Part shown: positions 11,713-23,110 of the stretch, in pieces
Layout: each line of letters opens with the position of its first letter
Position numbering within the stretch: position 1 is the stretch's first letter
Origin: Vicugna pacos
Taxonomy: Eukaryota; Chordata; Mammalia; Artiodactyla; Camelidae
DNA length: 64,000 nucleotides
Reading direction: 5' to 3'
NCBI RefSeq assembly: GCF_048564905.1
Contig: NC_132993.1
Coordinates: forward strand, 82,801,001 to 82,865,000
Position numbers and translations under genes: made by a program
The notes under the pieces: model-generated
Databases searched by the model: none
Seen by the model: the letters and a program-made list of their open reading frames with translations, nothing else
What the model was told of the DNA's origin: nothing

Positions 11713-11924
11713 ATATCCCCGGTACACGCGCTGGGTGTTGGAAGGATGGGGCCGGCGGTAACAAGAATCAATATATATTTACGGCGGGGGCGGGGGAGTC
11801 GGGTGCGCGGAGGCTGCAGGGCGGGGCAGCGCTAATGAGAGCAAGCCCGGCTTGTGGTTGGTTCGGGAGTCTGGTACCCACGGCGGAGCTGGCAGGGAGG
11901 GAGGGGATGCGGGCGGGAGGATAA

Positions 11925-12253
11925 AGCGATGAAGTGCGCTGCGTTACCGCGCATCAGGCGCGGTTGTTGGAGCAGGAAAACGGTGCGTCTCTGACCCAGT
12001 CGGCCCTCTCCTCGCACACACACACTCCAAGTCCCACGCGCTCCGCCGCCGCGGCCGTAGCGGTGGCCGCCGCTGTCCTCCCGCACCCGGAGCGTGGCGA
12101 GAGCGGGTGGGCGCGCGGGTATCCCCCCACCCCCACCCCCGCCCCGCCAGCAGGTCCCCGGCATCCGGCGCGCCACGCAGGGCACGTGCGCCCCCCGGCT
12201 CTAACCTGCGAGCTGATGGGAGCAAGATCTGTGCCCAGGCGGGAGCTGCCAAG
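11925..12253 (+). other. Candidate first exon of an unidentified gene
   Basis: The 3' edge is well supported by AAG|GTAAGC at 12,253/12,254, close to the consensus donor. The 5' edge is arbitrary: transcription probably starts somewhere in 11,800-12,050. The exon may be entirely 5' UTR. One reading places ATG at 12,216-12,218 and encodes MGARSVPRRELP before splitting a codon at the donor (12 codons plus 2 nt). That frame is open from 11,925, where an in-frame TAA (11,922-11,924) lies just upstream, and there is no earlier ATG in it. Its Kozak context is moderate (C at -3, G at +4). A second ATG at 11,929 opens a short upstream frame in another phase, ending at a TGA near 11,992. I do not recognise the protein start and name no gene. 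Confidence 0.55.
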
Positions 12254-12259
12254 GTAAGC
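12254..12259 (+). other. Splice donor of the candidate first exon
   Basis: GTAAGC directly after AAG matches the U1-complementary donor consensus well. No equally good donor was seen on the - strand of the island. This is the main evidence for gene direction. Confidence 0.65.
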
Positions 12260-15174
12260 GGGCTCCGTGCGGGGACTCTGCCTGCCGCCCCTTCCCCCCC
12301 GCCCTCCTCTGGGCGGCTTCCCCGCCGCTCCCGAGGCCCCGGCAGCGCCCTCCCTCCTCGGGGCCGGGGATCCACCCTCCTCCCCACCCTCTTGCTTCTC
12401 CCGCGAGGTTCAATTGTCAGCCTGGGGCGCGCCGCCACCCTGGCCGGGCTGGCATCCCCGGGTGGCGACCCCGGCTAGGTACACCGGGCACATCAGGCCC
12501 TCCCGCCGGGCACGGAGGGAAACAAAGAAGCCCCCAAGCGGGTTCGCGGCGCCTCCCCCGTCCCCCGGCGCCCTCCCAGTGGTGAGGAGGTATCAGGGGA
12601 GGGGGCGGAGAGACCTACGTAATCCCTCTTCCCGGCCCACACCCACCCCTTGTGAACCAAAGCTCTGGGTTTGAGCTTTGCCTTGGGCTGTGTGCCTTTT
12701 AGACAATTGTGTCCCAGGCAGAGCCCAGGGTCAGCGGATCGAGAGCCCGCAGACCCTCACGCGCTCAGGGGGCACTTGGCAGGTGCGGCCCTTGCTCCCC
12801 TGGGTGGTGGCCGGCGGGGAGGATGCGCGGTGCGGTGCTGCTCCAGCGCCTCCTTGTCCCCGGCCGCTCAGCCCGGCCTGCCACCCGAGTTTTAACGGGA
12901 GCAGCCCGTCATGTCGCCTACCGTATTGCGACCTGCATACAGGCGGGGAGGGAGCCGCTGGGGAAAAAACGCGTCCTATTCATTTTTGGCTGGAGGTGCG
13001 CTTGCTCCTACCCCGTTCCTGGGCCGTGACAATGCAGCAAAATCCGAGGGCTTACACAGTGTGGTCCCTCCATCACCCGTTCCTCCAGTGCCTTCTGATC
13101 GCTCTGCCTCTTTGATGTCCCGGCCACTTGGCCGATCTGCGGAGTGTGGGTGCGTGGTGTGTCTGTCTATCATACAGAGGCTGGGCATCATAACTTCTTC
13201 CTGACGAATTTCAGCGCGTGGTGGGGGTGGGGGGGGGAGAGCTGGCAGGGACACAGGCTGCAGAGATGCCCAGCTTCCTGTGGTTCCGAGCGCTGCGCGC
13301 CCCAGTCTGCATTGGGTTGACACCAGGTAGCATGTGGGGATTTTCCGAGTTGCTGAAGATACTGTTTGACGCTGCTGTAGTTTCGTGCTTACTTCTCTTG
13401 GGATCTGCAGTGGTGCGATTCGCTTCTTGTTTTCATTTTTTTCCTCTTTGAAAAGATAAGGCTGTGTTCAGCAGAAATGGATACAGGAAGAGCAGCGTAG
13501 TTCAAAGACTAAGGGAGGCATCTCCTCTCTTTTCCTGGAATTTAAACGCGATTTAGGAGGGCAGATGCCCTACCCGAAAAGGCCAGCCTGTAAAGACCCC
13601 GGCAGTGCCGTGGTCCAAGGCATCTCAAAGCAGGTGGCCAGATCTGCGTTTCTCATCAGCGGACTCGCTCCGGCTGTGGCTATTACGGTAATTCGTTCTA
13701 GATCGGGGATTCATTTTGAAAATGTGTGTTTTCCACTAAGAAGGGATTAGCGTCCACATGCCTACCCTGGTATATGATGTGTGTGCCTGTTTGGTAGAGA
13801 AACGGAATGTGGTACAGTTCCCCGTCTCCCCTCCCTCTGTTGGCTACCTCCTCCGGAGTATGCGTTGGAACAACATAGCAGTGTTTTAATTCCTAGACCT
13901 ATGGGCATATTGGACTTCAGAGTGTTTCACTTAATAAACCATGTTCTGACTCATTCTGGAATCCCAGTCTAGTGCAAGCTGGCAGCTTTGTGGAATGACA
14001 GTTGTTTTTGTCTGGGGTAGTTATTTCATGAAGGCAAATTGCCTAAGTTTGTTCAGATTGTGACGTTATTGACTGGGTAAGGAGACCACATCCTGAGCCG
14101 GAACAGCCCATCAATATATCAGTAATGAGGGGCTGCAGCTGCTGGGTTGTGTGTACGTAGCATCACTCCAGTCACACTTCTGGCTTTTAACGATGGGTAG
14201 TTTAAAAGATCGCTTTCAGCTTTACCTTCTATGGGACTTGCATCAGATGTATGACTCTTAACAGAGGAAATGCTAAAAGGCCAGATGTGATCATGGGGAG
14301 GCCAGCCTCCCACTGTCTCCTGCCTTATCTGTAAGCTTAGCTGAACTAGCTGATTTCTGTGGTTCCTTCTGGTTCCAATGTGCTAATGGTAGAGAGGGAA
14401 GAAAAGTCACTCAGGTTTGCAAGGCTAATTGTAACCCAGAACTCCATGAGCAGACCAAGGACTGATTATAGACTTTATGGTTTATTTTTACACCTGCAAT
14501 CTTTTTAACCCCAGTGCCTGCATTTTTCCCATAAGTGAAATTAGCCAACAACTCAAACAGGTCATTTTTCTGTCCACTATAGCAAGAGATTTAGTGTGTG
14601 TGTGTTTGGAGGGGGGAGTGGGGACAGAGAAGAATGTTGAATTGATTGGATAACAGATTTTCTCCTGATAGGTGGCTTAATTATTGACTCCAGCAGCATC
14701 TTTTGTGGATAACTGAGAATGTAGCTTATTTCCAGGGATTGATTTTGCTTGTTCATTTTCAATGAAAGACTCTAGGTAGCTGTTTAATCCTATGCAGAAT
14801 TGTCAACAGCATCCAACTTACTTTCCATGATAGAACTGGGTATTGCTCATAAAGCTTGCTAGCACTGTTGCCGGCTACAAAAAATAAGGGAACAATTATT
14901 CTAAGCAGGCCAGCAAAATGTTTTCAGGTGCTTATAGTAATTTTTTTTCAGTTTAGGGAGATATTTGGTCATTGATTTATGCTCATCCACACAATTTTCC
15001 ACAGTAGTGTGCTCATTTTGTTTTTAAGTTACAATCAAAATAACACCCCGGAGTAACAGTTTCTGCCGGGTGTAATGAACAACTCCCCGTCTTGTTTTCC
15101 CACAGCCTTCCGTCCCCACCCCTAAGGCAGCACCTACCATATTGCAGTTACATGAGTTGTGAATGAACCACAGC
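12260..15174 (+). other. Start of first intron, repeat-poor
   Basis: GC-rich to about 13,330, then ordinary intronic sequence. No interspersed repeat was recognised over nearly 3 kb. G-run 'gggggtgggggggg' lies near 13,222-13,237. No coding exon is seen. Low repeat load right after a CpG island is typical of DNA holding regulatory elements. Confidence 0.5.
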
Positions 15175-15302
15175 CCCTGGTCTCCCACCTGGTGAGAGCT
15201 TGCCGAGGACAAGGGCATGGCTAAATTCATCTCATGTCCCCGGCACCTCCAACTCTGCCTGGAACGTGGTATGTTCTCAGGAATGTTGACTGAGTGGATT
15301 TC
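15175..15302 (+). mobile_element. L2 LINE tail
   Basis: Fits the L2 end in order: 'gagagcttgccgaggacaag', 'ccccggcacctccaactctg', 'ggaacgtggtatgttctcag', 'gaatgttgactgagtgga' (compare 'agcacagtgcctggcacatag' in the family). Confidence 0.55.
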
Positions 15303-17936
15303 AAGCCAGAAAAAAATGCCCTCTACTTGTTTAGGCAGGAGAGAGGTGGGACTTGTTCATTTCGTGAGTCAGACGGGCGAATCAGAGAGGTTACGTAAGA
15401 TGCTGAAGGGAACCAGTGAGCCGGGACTCAAATCCAGGCAGAGAGAGGCTCCACCCCACCCTCCGTATAAAGCCATGTAGTCTGCAAGTTCAGATGCTCA
15501 GGTTGGGGTTGTTTATTTTTCACTTGAATGACCTGGATTGCCCATTTTGACACAGTCCCTAGCTGATAACTGCTCTGTTCTTGTTATGGCCTTAGAAGGA
15601 AACGTGTCCAGCCTGAGCACTCTTCTCGAACCTGCACTTGGACAGAAAGAGTGGGCATCCGTCAGCCCACCTCCTCTCCACGTCTTGGTTCCACCACTTG
15701 GAGTTTGTTAGGATGGTGGACTCATGCAGGGAAAGCCACTGACTGACCCATTATTTGTTCAAATCACATTGAACCACCATCAGCTAAGCTTCTGACACAA
15801 GCCAGCAGTTACCCCACAGATAACTCCTGTTCCCAGCCAGCCCACCCTGATGTAATCTTCCAAGAGAGAGACCCCTGCCTCTCTCCAACCCTTCTCCCTT
15901 TCCATCCTGGAAAACAGGACCGGTTATGGTTAGGAAACGGGGAAACGTCGCACCACATGCAACTTCTGTAATCCACTCCTGGGCATGCTGACCGTTCATG
16001 TCCTTTTAGAGAAAACAGTGTGAAATGTTCAGGGTTTTTTTTTTTTTTAATCAAGTTGATTTTCCTATCTGAGGTTTAGTTTCTTCTTCTTGAAAAGTAG
16101 GGAGTTGAATCAGGTCATTCCAAAGGTCACTTCTGATGCCATGATTCTGTGATTGTTTTTCTTGGTTTATTCAGTTGTTCCAGTTGGAGGGTGAAAAATA
16201 TTAGGGAGAATTTAACTTTGCAGTACAGAGAGTAGAAATGCTTAAAGCCTTGTATGTCAGCCTCTGGGTTATCCAATAATTCTTTTGAGCTCTCTGTTAA
16301 CACTTCTCTATAAATATAGTAATTCTTTCTTATTTGTAAAACTGGATTTAGCATTAAAGGAAAAGGTTTGTGGTAGTTCTGGATCTCAGTGAGGAGGGCA
16401 GTGGAGAAAAAACACAGGACGTTTAACTTCCGTATCAAATGTTTACTAGAGTTTTAGGATTTGGTGGTCAAGGTTCCAAGGTAAAGCATTTTTATTCTTT
16501 CCACAGAGTGGGTCTCACAGCTGAGTAACTCTTGCTGTCAAAAGTGCTCCCTGAAATTCATCCAACAATGTCCCTTTCCATTTCTGTCTGCTGTTTTTTT
16601 TTTTTAAAACCTCTTTAAGTCCACCGTCATGTGCGTAAAACATGTATCTCTAGTAGCACTGCCCACCTACCTCCACCAAATGCAGGTGTCTGAGCCTCGT
16701 AACCATCCTCCTTGTCTTGGGTTCTTCCTTTTTCATGAGCATTGCTTCTCAGGTCAAGGTACAAGGAGGGATAGAGGTAGACAGTCTCCTCTCATGATTT
16801 TGTTTTGATGAGTAGGTGTGTATTCCTCACGGATTTTCTGACCACTGGGCATTTGGTCTTAAAGCCTCCTTCTATACTTCAGGAAACAAAGCACTGGATA
16901 GGTGATTTATGTATCTCATACCATAATGCTTGGATGTGTGGGTATTGGTAAGTGGCTGTCGTGTTCTGTGACATGAGCACTGTAGGGAACACGATAAGTA
17001 GTCTGTGCAGGGTGACGACAGTGTCACGGCTTATTGGCAAGCCAGCACAAGGACCACTAAGCTCCCAGGTCCCTGGAGAAAACATCTGGATTTCCATAGC
17101 AACAAGTGATGTGCGCTCTTTGCATGATGAGTTCGGAACCCACACCTTTCGTGATTTATTGGCCCAAAGCGTGATGCACACGGAGGACTGAAGAATGAGG
17201 ATGTGTTGTACAGACGGGCTCTTCTGGTGTTATCAGTCATTGATTGCATTGCAGTATTTTGGGGGAGAATTCAGGGGATGGAACTTAAAACTAGTATTGG
17301 GGGCGGGGGGAGGTGGGGAGAGCTGGGTGAGGACTCCATCTGTGCCCATGATGACGAATGCTAGCATGGAGACTTCATTCGGGGTCCCTTTTATATATTT
17401 AGCAGAGCAGATTTTCCCTTTCACACTTGCTAGATCTATTTGTATTGCACAGATGTCAGGGAAATATCATGCGTGTGAAGGAAAAAAAGAAAAAGAAAAA
17501 AAGACCAAAATCCACATCCATGGCCAGGGATTGTAATTCCACCACTTTGTCCTTAAATTGACACCCATTTATTTAACCTGCACAAATGTTTCCCTGCTTT
17601 TGCTTTCGGGGTTTCAGCCACAGCAGTTTGAGAAACAGAAATCACAGTCCTATACATTATTGAAATTCAGAGAGTCCAGTTACGGGGTAAGGGGAAGATG
17701 GGGAGACTAGAAGTAAGGAAGTACCAGAGCTGCCGGCCTCCACCAGCCATTTATCATCTTGCTTCCTGTAATACACTGACCAGCTGAAAAACTCCAGGAC
17801 ACAGTCAATAGGTTTTCATCCTTAAAAGGACTTCTCTTTTACTTTACTGTTATTTCTAACTCCCTTTTCCATCAAAACTTAAACCTACTTAATTAACAAA
17901 TTTTTCTAGTTTGATCACAAGTTGTTTTTGTGGCAG
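15303..17936. other. Intron, mostly unique
   Basis: A T-run lies at 16,036-16,048. At 16,060-16,160 a piece resembles an old tRNA-derived or MIR-like tail ('cctatctgaggtttagttt', 'ccaaaggtcacttctgatgc'). An A/G-rich stretch lies at 17,480-17,512. Nothing else is recognised. Confidence 0.45.
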
Positions 17937-18052
17937 TGAGTTTTCTGAAGTTGGGAGAAAAAAAGTAGTTGGTGGGTTTTGCTGGCATTATCGCCCCTTC
18001 CCCCGACCTCCTTGGTGTCACCTCTGTCCAGGACCAGGGACAGCACCTGCAG
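17937..18052 (+). other. Pseudo-exon-like segment
   Basis: A T-rich tract and 'tgtggcag' acceptor-like site precede 17,937. A good donor CAG|GTAAAG follows at 18,052/18,053. Such pairs occur by chance about this often in introns, and there is no coding signature, so this is a weak candidate. Confidence 0.15.
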
Positions 18053-18244
18053 GTAAAGGGGCCGGTGGTAAGGAAACAGTTGGCACCCAAGTGCACTGTA
18101 ATGTATTACATTTCACAGGTCCCGTCTCTGACTCCACACCCTCCACCATCTCTTTTCTGTTTCCTCATAAAGAACACGCCTCAGAAAAGCTGTCTTACAC
18201 TGGCTTTCTCCACTCTCTCCAACTCAGCCTGTAAAGACACATTT

Positions 18245-18450
18245 TAATGTGTGATGTTTGATTTAGACAAATAATACGTTTAACACGTGTGCAAATTATA
18301 AAGCGAAACAACAAGATACCCACCATACAGCCTGAGATCGGAGCACCGTCAGTTACTTGGACGCTTGGAGTTCTTGACTTCTCTCTCCTTCCGCCTCTCC
18401 CGACAGCACCCCACCCAGGCTCTGGTCCCCACCGGTCCCTTCCACTGCTC
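18245..18450 (-). mobile_element. Possible L1M 3'-UTR fragment
   Basis: The text 'tgcaaattataaagcgaaac', 'acaacaagatacccacca' and the following C-rich block resemble reverse-complement L1M 3' regions ('ttataaagtgaacacccatg'). Strongly diverged. Confidence 0.4.
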
Positions 18451-18494
18451 CCATGAAGGTCGCCAGTGCTCTCTGCCCTGTGGATATATGTTTA

Positions 18495-18650
18495 AGACTG
18501 AATGCAGTTTATAGCTGGATGGCATCTTAAATGTCTAATATCGTTGGATATAAATGCATCTTGTTGTAAATTAGCAGACCCACAGACTGGAGAGGCTTTC
18601 CTGAGATCACACAGGGATCTCAAGGCAGGAAACCTGTCTTCTGCCATGAA
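18495..18650 (+). repeat. Ancient mammalian SINE-like repeat
   Basis: Phrases 'tagctggatggcatctta', 'gacccacagactggagagg' and 'ctgagatcacacaggga' fit a common mammal-wide repeat ('gagctggaagggaccttaga...gaggaaactgaggc...aggtcacacag'). A similar copy lies at 21,255-21,430. Family name not fixed. Confidence 0.45.
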
Positions 18651-19809
18651 TAGCATCAGAGCTGAAGGAAGAATGCCCGTTATCCTTTCCCAGGGTGATG
18701 CTCACCAGGGTGGCTTCCTTACCAATACCGTCTGAGGGATTTCCATCTTCAGAAGAACGTTTCACTTTTCAGCTCTTCTGAAAGCAGCAGTAAAGTAGAA
18801 ACTGCACAATTTCAAAGGACTCAGAAACTCTGCGGTAGGAGACAACGTGTATATGTTCCCACACTGGTTCTCCTTATGCTCATGTGCTCCATTCTTGTTG
18901 CAAATGCCAGTGTCTGAGCGGATCTGGACCCTTGGCTTTGGTGACTACGCTTGAAGATCTTACATTAAAGCCAGTGTCTACTTGAAACAAGGAGGTGGTC
19001 AGTGTGTCTCAGAACCTCTCTGGTGGTAGAAATCATGGGCAGTGAATTCATCTGGGTTTTATTAGCCATGCTGCTCTCCATCTTTTCTAAACTTTCAATA
19101 GCAGCCTAGCACAGTTTTTGATATTTCCCACAGGAACTTTGCAAGCATTTGCCACCCTTTTATTGCAAGCAAGTAAAATTTCTCTCTCTTAGAAACATAC
19201 ATTCAGATCGTGGTGTGACATCCTCAAAAAAAATAGTCAGAAGTCACAAATTGTTATTTTCATCCTTTTCCCAGGAGAGAGGGAAATATCACCATATGTG
19301 TAACGAATTTTAAGGAGCCTTCAGGCTTCTAACGAGAAATTTGACCAAGGAACTGTTGGACCACAAACCAAAACAAAAATGCATCATATTTATGTATACA
19401 CACACATATATATGCAAATATATAGAAATATATGGAAGATATATAAATATATGTATATTTATGTTTTTAAATCCTCACTAATTATTTTCAAGTATTTTTC
19501 AATTACTTATTTGCTCAGAAGACATTTCTTGAGTGGTCAAGTATTACGTGACAAGGATTTATGTTGTGTGGATTTTTCCATCCAGACAAAAATCTGCTTA
19601 CAGTTTAAGGCGAAAATGCGCAAAAGTCAAGGCAGAATTAAATGCCTGCAGTGGAGTTTGAGAAGGCATTGGAGAAAGTTGTGTCACCTAAGAGCGACTT
19701 TTATTTTTCACACTATTAATGGAGCATGTACAGATGCTGGGCTGGGAACTGGGTTACCATGGTGAATAGAGAGGCAGCCACATTCTTAGAGTGAAGTCCT
19801 CAAATTTAC
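18651..19809. other. Intron, mostly unique
   Basis: AT-rich microsatellite-like sequence (TA, ATAC and ATAG units) at about 19,390-19,465. Nothing else recognised. Confidence 0.45.
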
Positions 19810-20197
19810 AATATTTCTTCCTGGTCATTAAACAGATAGCACCCTTGTCAGGGATGTAGACCTTAATATGATATTCTTCAATTAAAAACAAAGCATAAAT
19901 ACAAAAGAGAAGTAGACTCACAGACATAGAATATAAACTTGTGGTTTCCAAGGGGGCAGGGGGTGGGAAGAGATAGACTGGGATTTCAAAAATGTAGAAT
20001 AGATAAACAAGATTATATTGTATAGCACAGGGAAATATATACAAGATCTTGTGGTAGCTCACAGAGAAAAAAAATGTGACAATGAATATATATATGTTCA
20101 TGTATAATTGAAAAATTGTGCTCTACACTGGAATTTGACACAACATTGTAAAATGATTCTAAATCAATAAAAAAAAAAGTTAAAAAAGAAAAAACTT
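19810..20197 (+). mobile_element. Camelid-like L1 3' end with A-rich tail
   Basis: From about 19,880 this is sense L1 3' UTR: 'gactcacagacatagaata', 'gggatttcaaaaatgtagaa', 'atagcacagggaaatatat', 'tgctctacactggaattt', ending in AATAAA and an A-rich tail at 20,166-20,195. The spelling near the end is the variant I associate with camelids. An 8-bp repeat AAATTTAC occurs at 19,802-19,809 and 20,198-20,205, a possible target-site repeat. If so, 19,810-19,880, which does not read as sense L1, could be a 5' inversion. Divergence looks low. Confidence 0.8.
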
Positions 20198-20205
20198 AAA
20201 TTTAC

Positions 20206-21254
20206 CAAAATTGAAAGCTCCTGTCACTGATCTTGGGAACCTTAGGGCCATGGCACTGAGTCTGTCATCTGAGAGCCCACTGCTCTAAGAGCACGCTCCC
20301 TCATGACTTGATGCTTTGCCACACATTTTCTTTTTCCCACTGATCCAGAGAATCTTCTAGAACAAGAAGCACATTTTCACCTAAATATTCCATATGGACC
20401 TTCATGATCAGCTGTGTCCAGGGACATTCCAGAGCTCAGACTCGCCACCAGCTCAGGACCCACAGGCTCCCAGGACCAGGTGAAGTGAATGGTCCGGCTT
20501 GGGGTACCAGGGGTGCAGGTGGACGAGGCCTGGGGTGGCTGGAGTTCACAGACTCTGCAGGATATGGGGCCCCAGCCCACTTGATTGTCTTATGCTGTGA
20601 GATAGTGACACCACAGCTCTTCAAACTCAGTTGGATGGTGGTGGTGGGAGGGGGGCTGGCCAGAAGACCAAAGGCCAGGCCCTCCTCTCCAGAGGTCTGT
20701 GCTTCGCTCCAGGTGAAATGGCATGGATCACATTAACCTAGCGTATTTTTCAGTTTCTGGGAGAAAGCATTGAATGACCTATTTCAGCAAGACAAAGTTG
20801 AGTGTTTATTGCAAAAGAAGTAAAAAAATCTAAACTCACGTTGTATCTGTAGGTGTAGGAACGATTGGGGAGGGTAGGAATCGGGTGGAAGAAGAGTCAA
20901 GCTCACCGTAGCTCCGTGGTCCTGACCCCTGCCTTTTTCATGTCTTCATTTGTCTCTCCTGAATAATGTAATGGATGCTCTCTGTTTATAGCAACGTTAA
21001 GCTTTGGGGCAGGGATATTTTTCTTAACTGTTAGAAATCTCGCCTTTGAAATTCCATTTTCGAGGCAAGAGAGAGTGAGTGGCTTGTTCTTATATGTTAG
21101 CACATTTTGGTGTGAATTTGCAAATGGCTTTTGAGGGATCCAGATATTTTATTTTGCAAATCAATATTTTTTCCAAGTGCTATTAGCAGGTGGAACTCAT
21201 GACTCCAGGCATTTTTCAGGCAATGAGCTCAGTGAGATTTGAAAATTAGCTAAG
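20206..21254. other. Intron, unique
   Basis: No repeat or exon recognised. GC-balanced at 20,400-20,730 with open frames on both strands that show no known domain. Confidence 0.45.
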
Positions 21255-21430
21255 CCATTTATAGATTCATAGAATGCTGGCTGGAGCAACTCAAGCCATG
21301 CCCATCGAATCCCCTAGAAGTCCACGTGATGAAACAGCCATCTCCCAGGGTCACAGAACTTGCATTTGTTAAACCTGGGATGAGAAGCTGTCTCTGGGCT
21401 CCTGGCCCAGTGCTCTGCAGCATCCTTTGC
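21255..21430 (+). repeat. Ancient mammalian SINE-like repeat
   Basis: Contains 'atagattcatagaatgctgg', 'tctcccagggtcacagaact' and 'ccagtgctctgcagcatcc', matching in order the family seen at 18,495-18,650. Confidence 0.45.
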
Positions 21431-22436
21431 TAGCCCATTTAGAGCAGGCAAAGAAACTTAGATATCTTCAGGGTCCACGTAAATGTGAGTTTCAGGGTTG
21501 GGGGACGAGCAGGGGGACCGTGAACCAGGATCTCCTGCTGGGCACTACTTATTTGCTTGCTTCACACGAGTTGTTGGTATGTGGGATCATGACCCGATGT
21601 TGCCAGTTCTTCTGATTTCTCTAAGAAAACCAAAAGACTGGATATTTAGGAGAAATAAGATTTTAAGATTTTTTTTGTTTACTAATTCAATTTAATGATC
21701 TTACAGTACTCAGGGGGCCCAACCAGGTGTAACTAGAAATCTCCAGTTTGCAACATCTGTTCCAGAAAAACTGTGCTTTGAGGATTTCTAGGATGCAAAC
21801 AAAAGACCACGCACATGGCTTCATATAACTAAAATCTGAAAGGTGGCAGGGGGACTTGCTCCAAGAACTAGTGGGCAGAGGATTCTGACTCATAATGGGT
21901 CAAAAATGAATCAGATCATGAGTATTATCTGTTACTCAGAATTGTTTAAGAGGAGTGAGGCATTAGTGTGTCAGTGCGCCACTGAACAGAGGTCACTGGG
22001 CCCTCTTGGGATGCTGCGTGGAGGCCTCGGGTACCAGCACTTTCCATGACCTCTTTGGTGATAAGCTCCAAAGTTGCTCTCTCACTGGTTTTGCTGTCGT
22101 CCTGGGAGCCTCCCACGGCCTCAACATGCCTTGGGAAAAGGGCCAAAAGCTTTCAGGGCAAACCCAGCGAGACAAAAGTTAGGCATGTATAGTTGCTCTC
22201 GCTCTTTCTTCTTTGAATAAAATCCCATCAGCTTGATTCCTCCTTCTACCAAGGATGACTTCTTCTCTTCCGCCATCATTGCTCTGTCCTCTCTTGTCCA
22301 TAAAGCTTGGTGCATGCGTTCTTCACCTTCTACATCTTCACCTGCCACTAGGAAAATTCTTCTTTTCTTGATTTTTTTCTACATGACCTTACATTTTTAA
22401 AATTTTTAAAAATACAGTGGTGTTTATATCATTATC
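21431..22436. other. Intron, unique
   Basis: No recognised repeat or exon. Confidence 0.45.
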
Positions 22437-22622
22437 TAAACAATGGTCTGCCAACTAGGGCTGGCTTGCCTCCTGTTTTTGTACAGTTAGAACACAGTCC
22501 CACCCATCACTTGCATGTATCCATGCAGAGCTGAGTAGCAAAGACAAAGACCACAAGGCCTGCAAAACCTAAAATATTTACCAACAGGCCCTTTAAGAGA
22601 CAGATTACTGACCCCTGGTCTA
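22437..22622 (+). mobile_element. Non-autonomous hAT-Charlie element (MER58-like)
   Basis: Full-length looking: opens 'acaatggtctgccaactagg', has 'gcctcctgtttttgtacagt', 'cctaaaatatttaccaac', and ends 'gattactgacccctggt'. The ends are imperfect inverted repeats, as in hAT MITEs. The name is from memory of the consensus. Confidence 0.65.
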
Positions 22623-22939
22623 TATAAAAATAATTATGCCAGATAGATAACTTGAAAATTGAAAAATGTACAAAGGCTCAAATAACAACCACCTGGAAGG
22701 CAATGACCAGATGTAAGAACCATTGGCTTTTTAATGTGTTTCTTCTAAGCACAGATACATTATAAAAATGAAGTCACACCATGAGCACGATTTTGTGTCC
22801 ATTTAACAACAGGCGCATTTTCTTGTCATGCAATTCCTAATATGACATTTCTACGTTATTTTAATTGGCTATATAGTGATCTATATTAACAGTCCCTGTA
22901 TGTGTATAAATCTATTATGCAATCAGTCTTTACTGTGGC
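22623..22939. other. AT-rich intron, possible L1M scrap
   Basis: The stretch 22,730-22,935 has L1M-like texture (reverse complement) but no diagnostic block. Confidence 0.3.
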
Positions 22940-23110
22940 ATTTGCTGAATATTTTACATATAAAATTTTATTTAATCCTTGTAAGTGCTTATGTGGGAAG
23001 TACTGTTAACTCCATTTTACAAATGAGACCTGAGGTGTTTCTGTAACTTGGCCAACTCACATAGCTAGGCTATCCGACAACCGACTCTATTTTCAGCCAT
23101 TCAACTATTA
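22940..23110 (-). mobile_element. MIR SINE
   Basis: Reverse-complement MIR: 'atttaatccttgtaagtgct', 'tactgttaactccattttac', 'aaatgagacctgaggtg', 'cacatagctaggctatc'. Confidence 0.65.

Larger units (their letters stand above)
11740..13330 (+). promoter_or_regulatory. CpG-island promoter
   Basis: CpG density jumps sharply from about 11,740, peaks at 12,020-12,600 and fades by about 13,330. The rest of the window is CpG-poor. Elements seen are a TATA-like TATATATT near 11,772, GC boxes GGGGGCGGGG near 11,786 and GGGCGGGGC near 11,819, an ATAAAG near 11,921, and a CACGTG E-box at 12,183-12,188. A strong + strand donor follows at 12,253, so the island most likely drives a + strand gene. Antisense initiation is possible, as at most such islands. 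The start site cannot be placed from sequence alone. Confidence 0.8.

Noticed and set aside
11934-12478. Long overlapping open frames on both strands in the CpG island
   Set aside because: GC-rich DNA has few stop codons, so frames stay open without coding. Only the donor at 12,254 and the island itself were kept as evidence.
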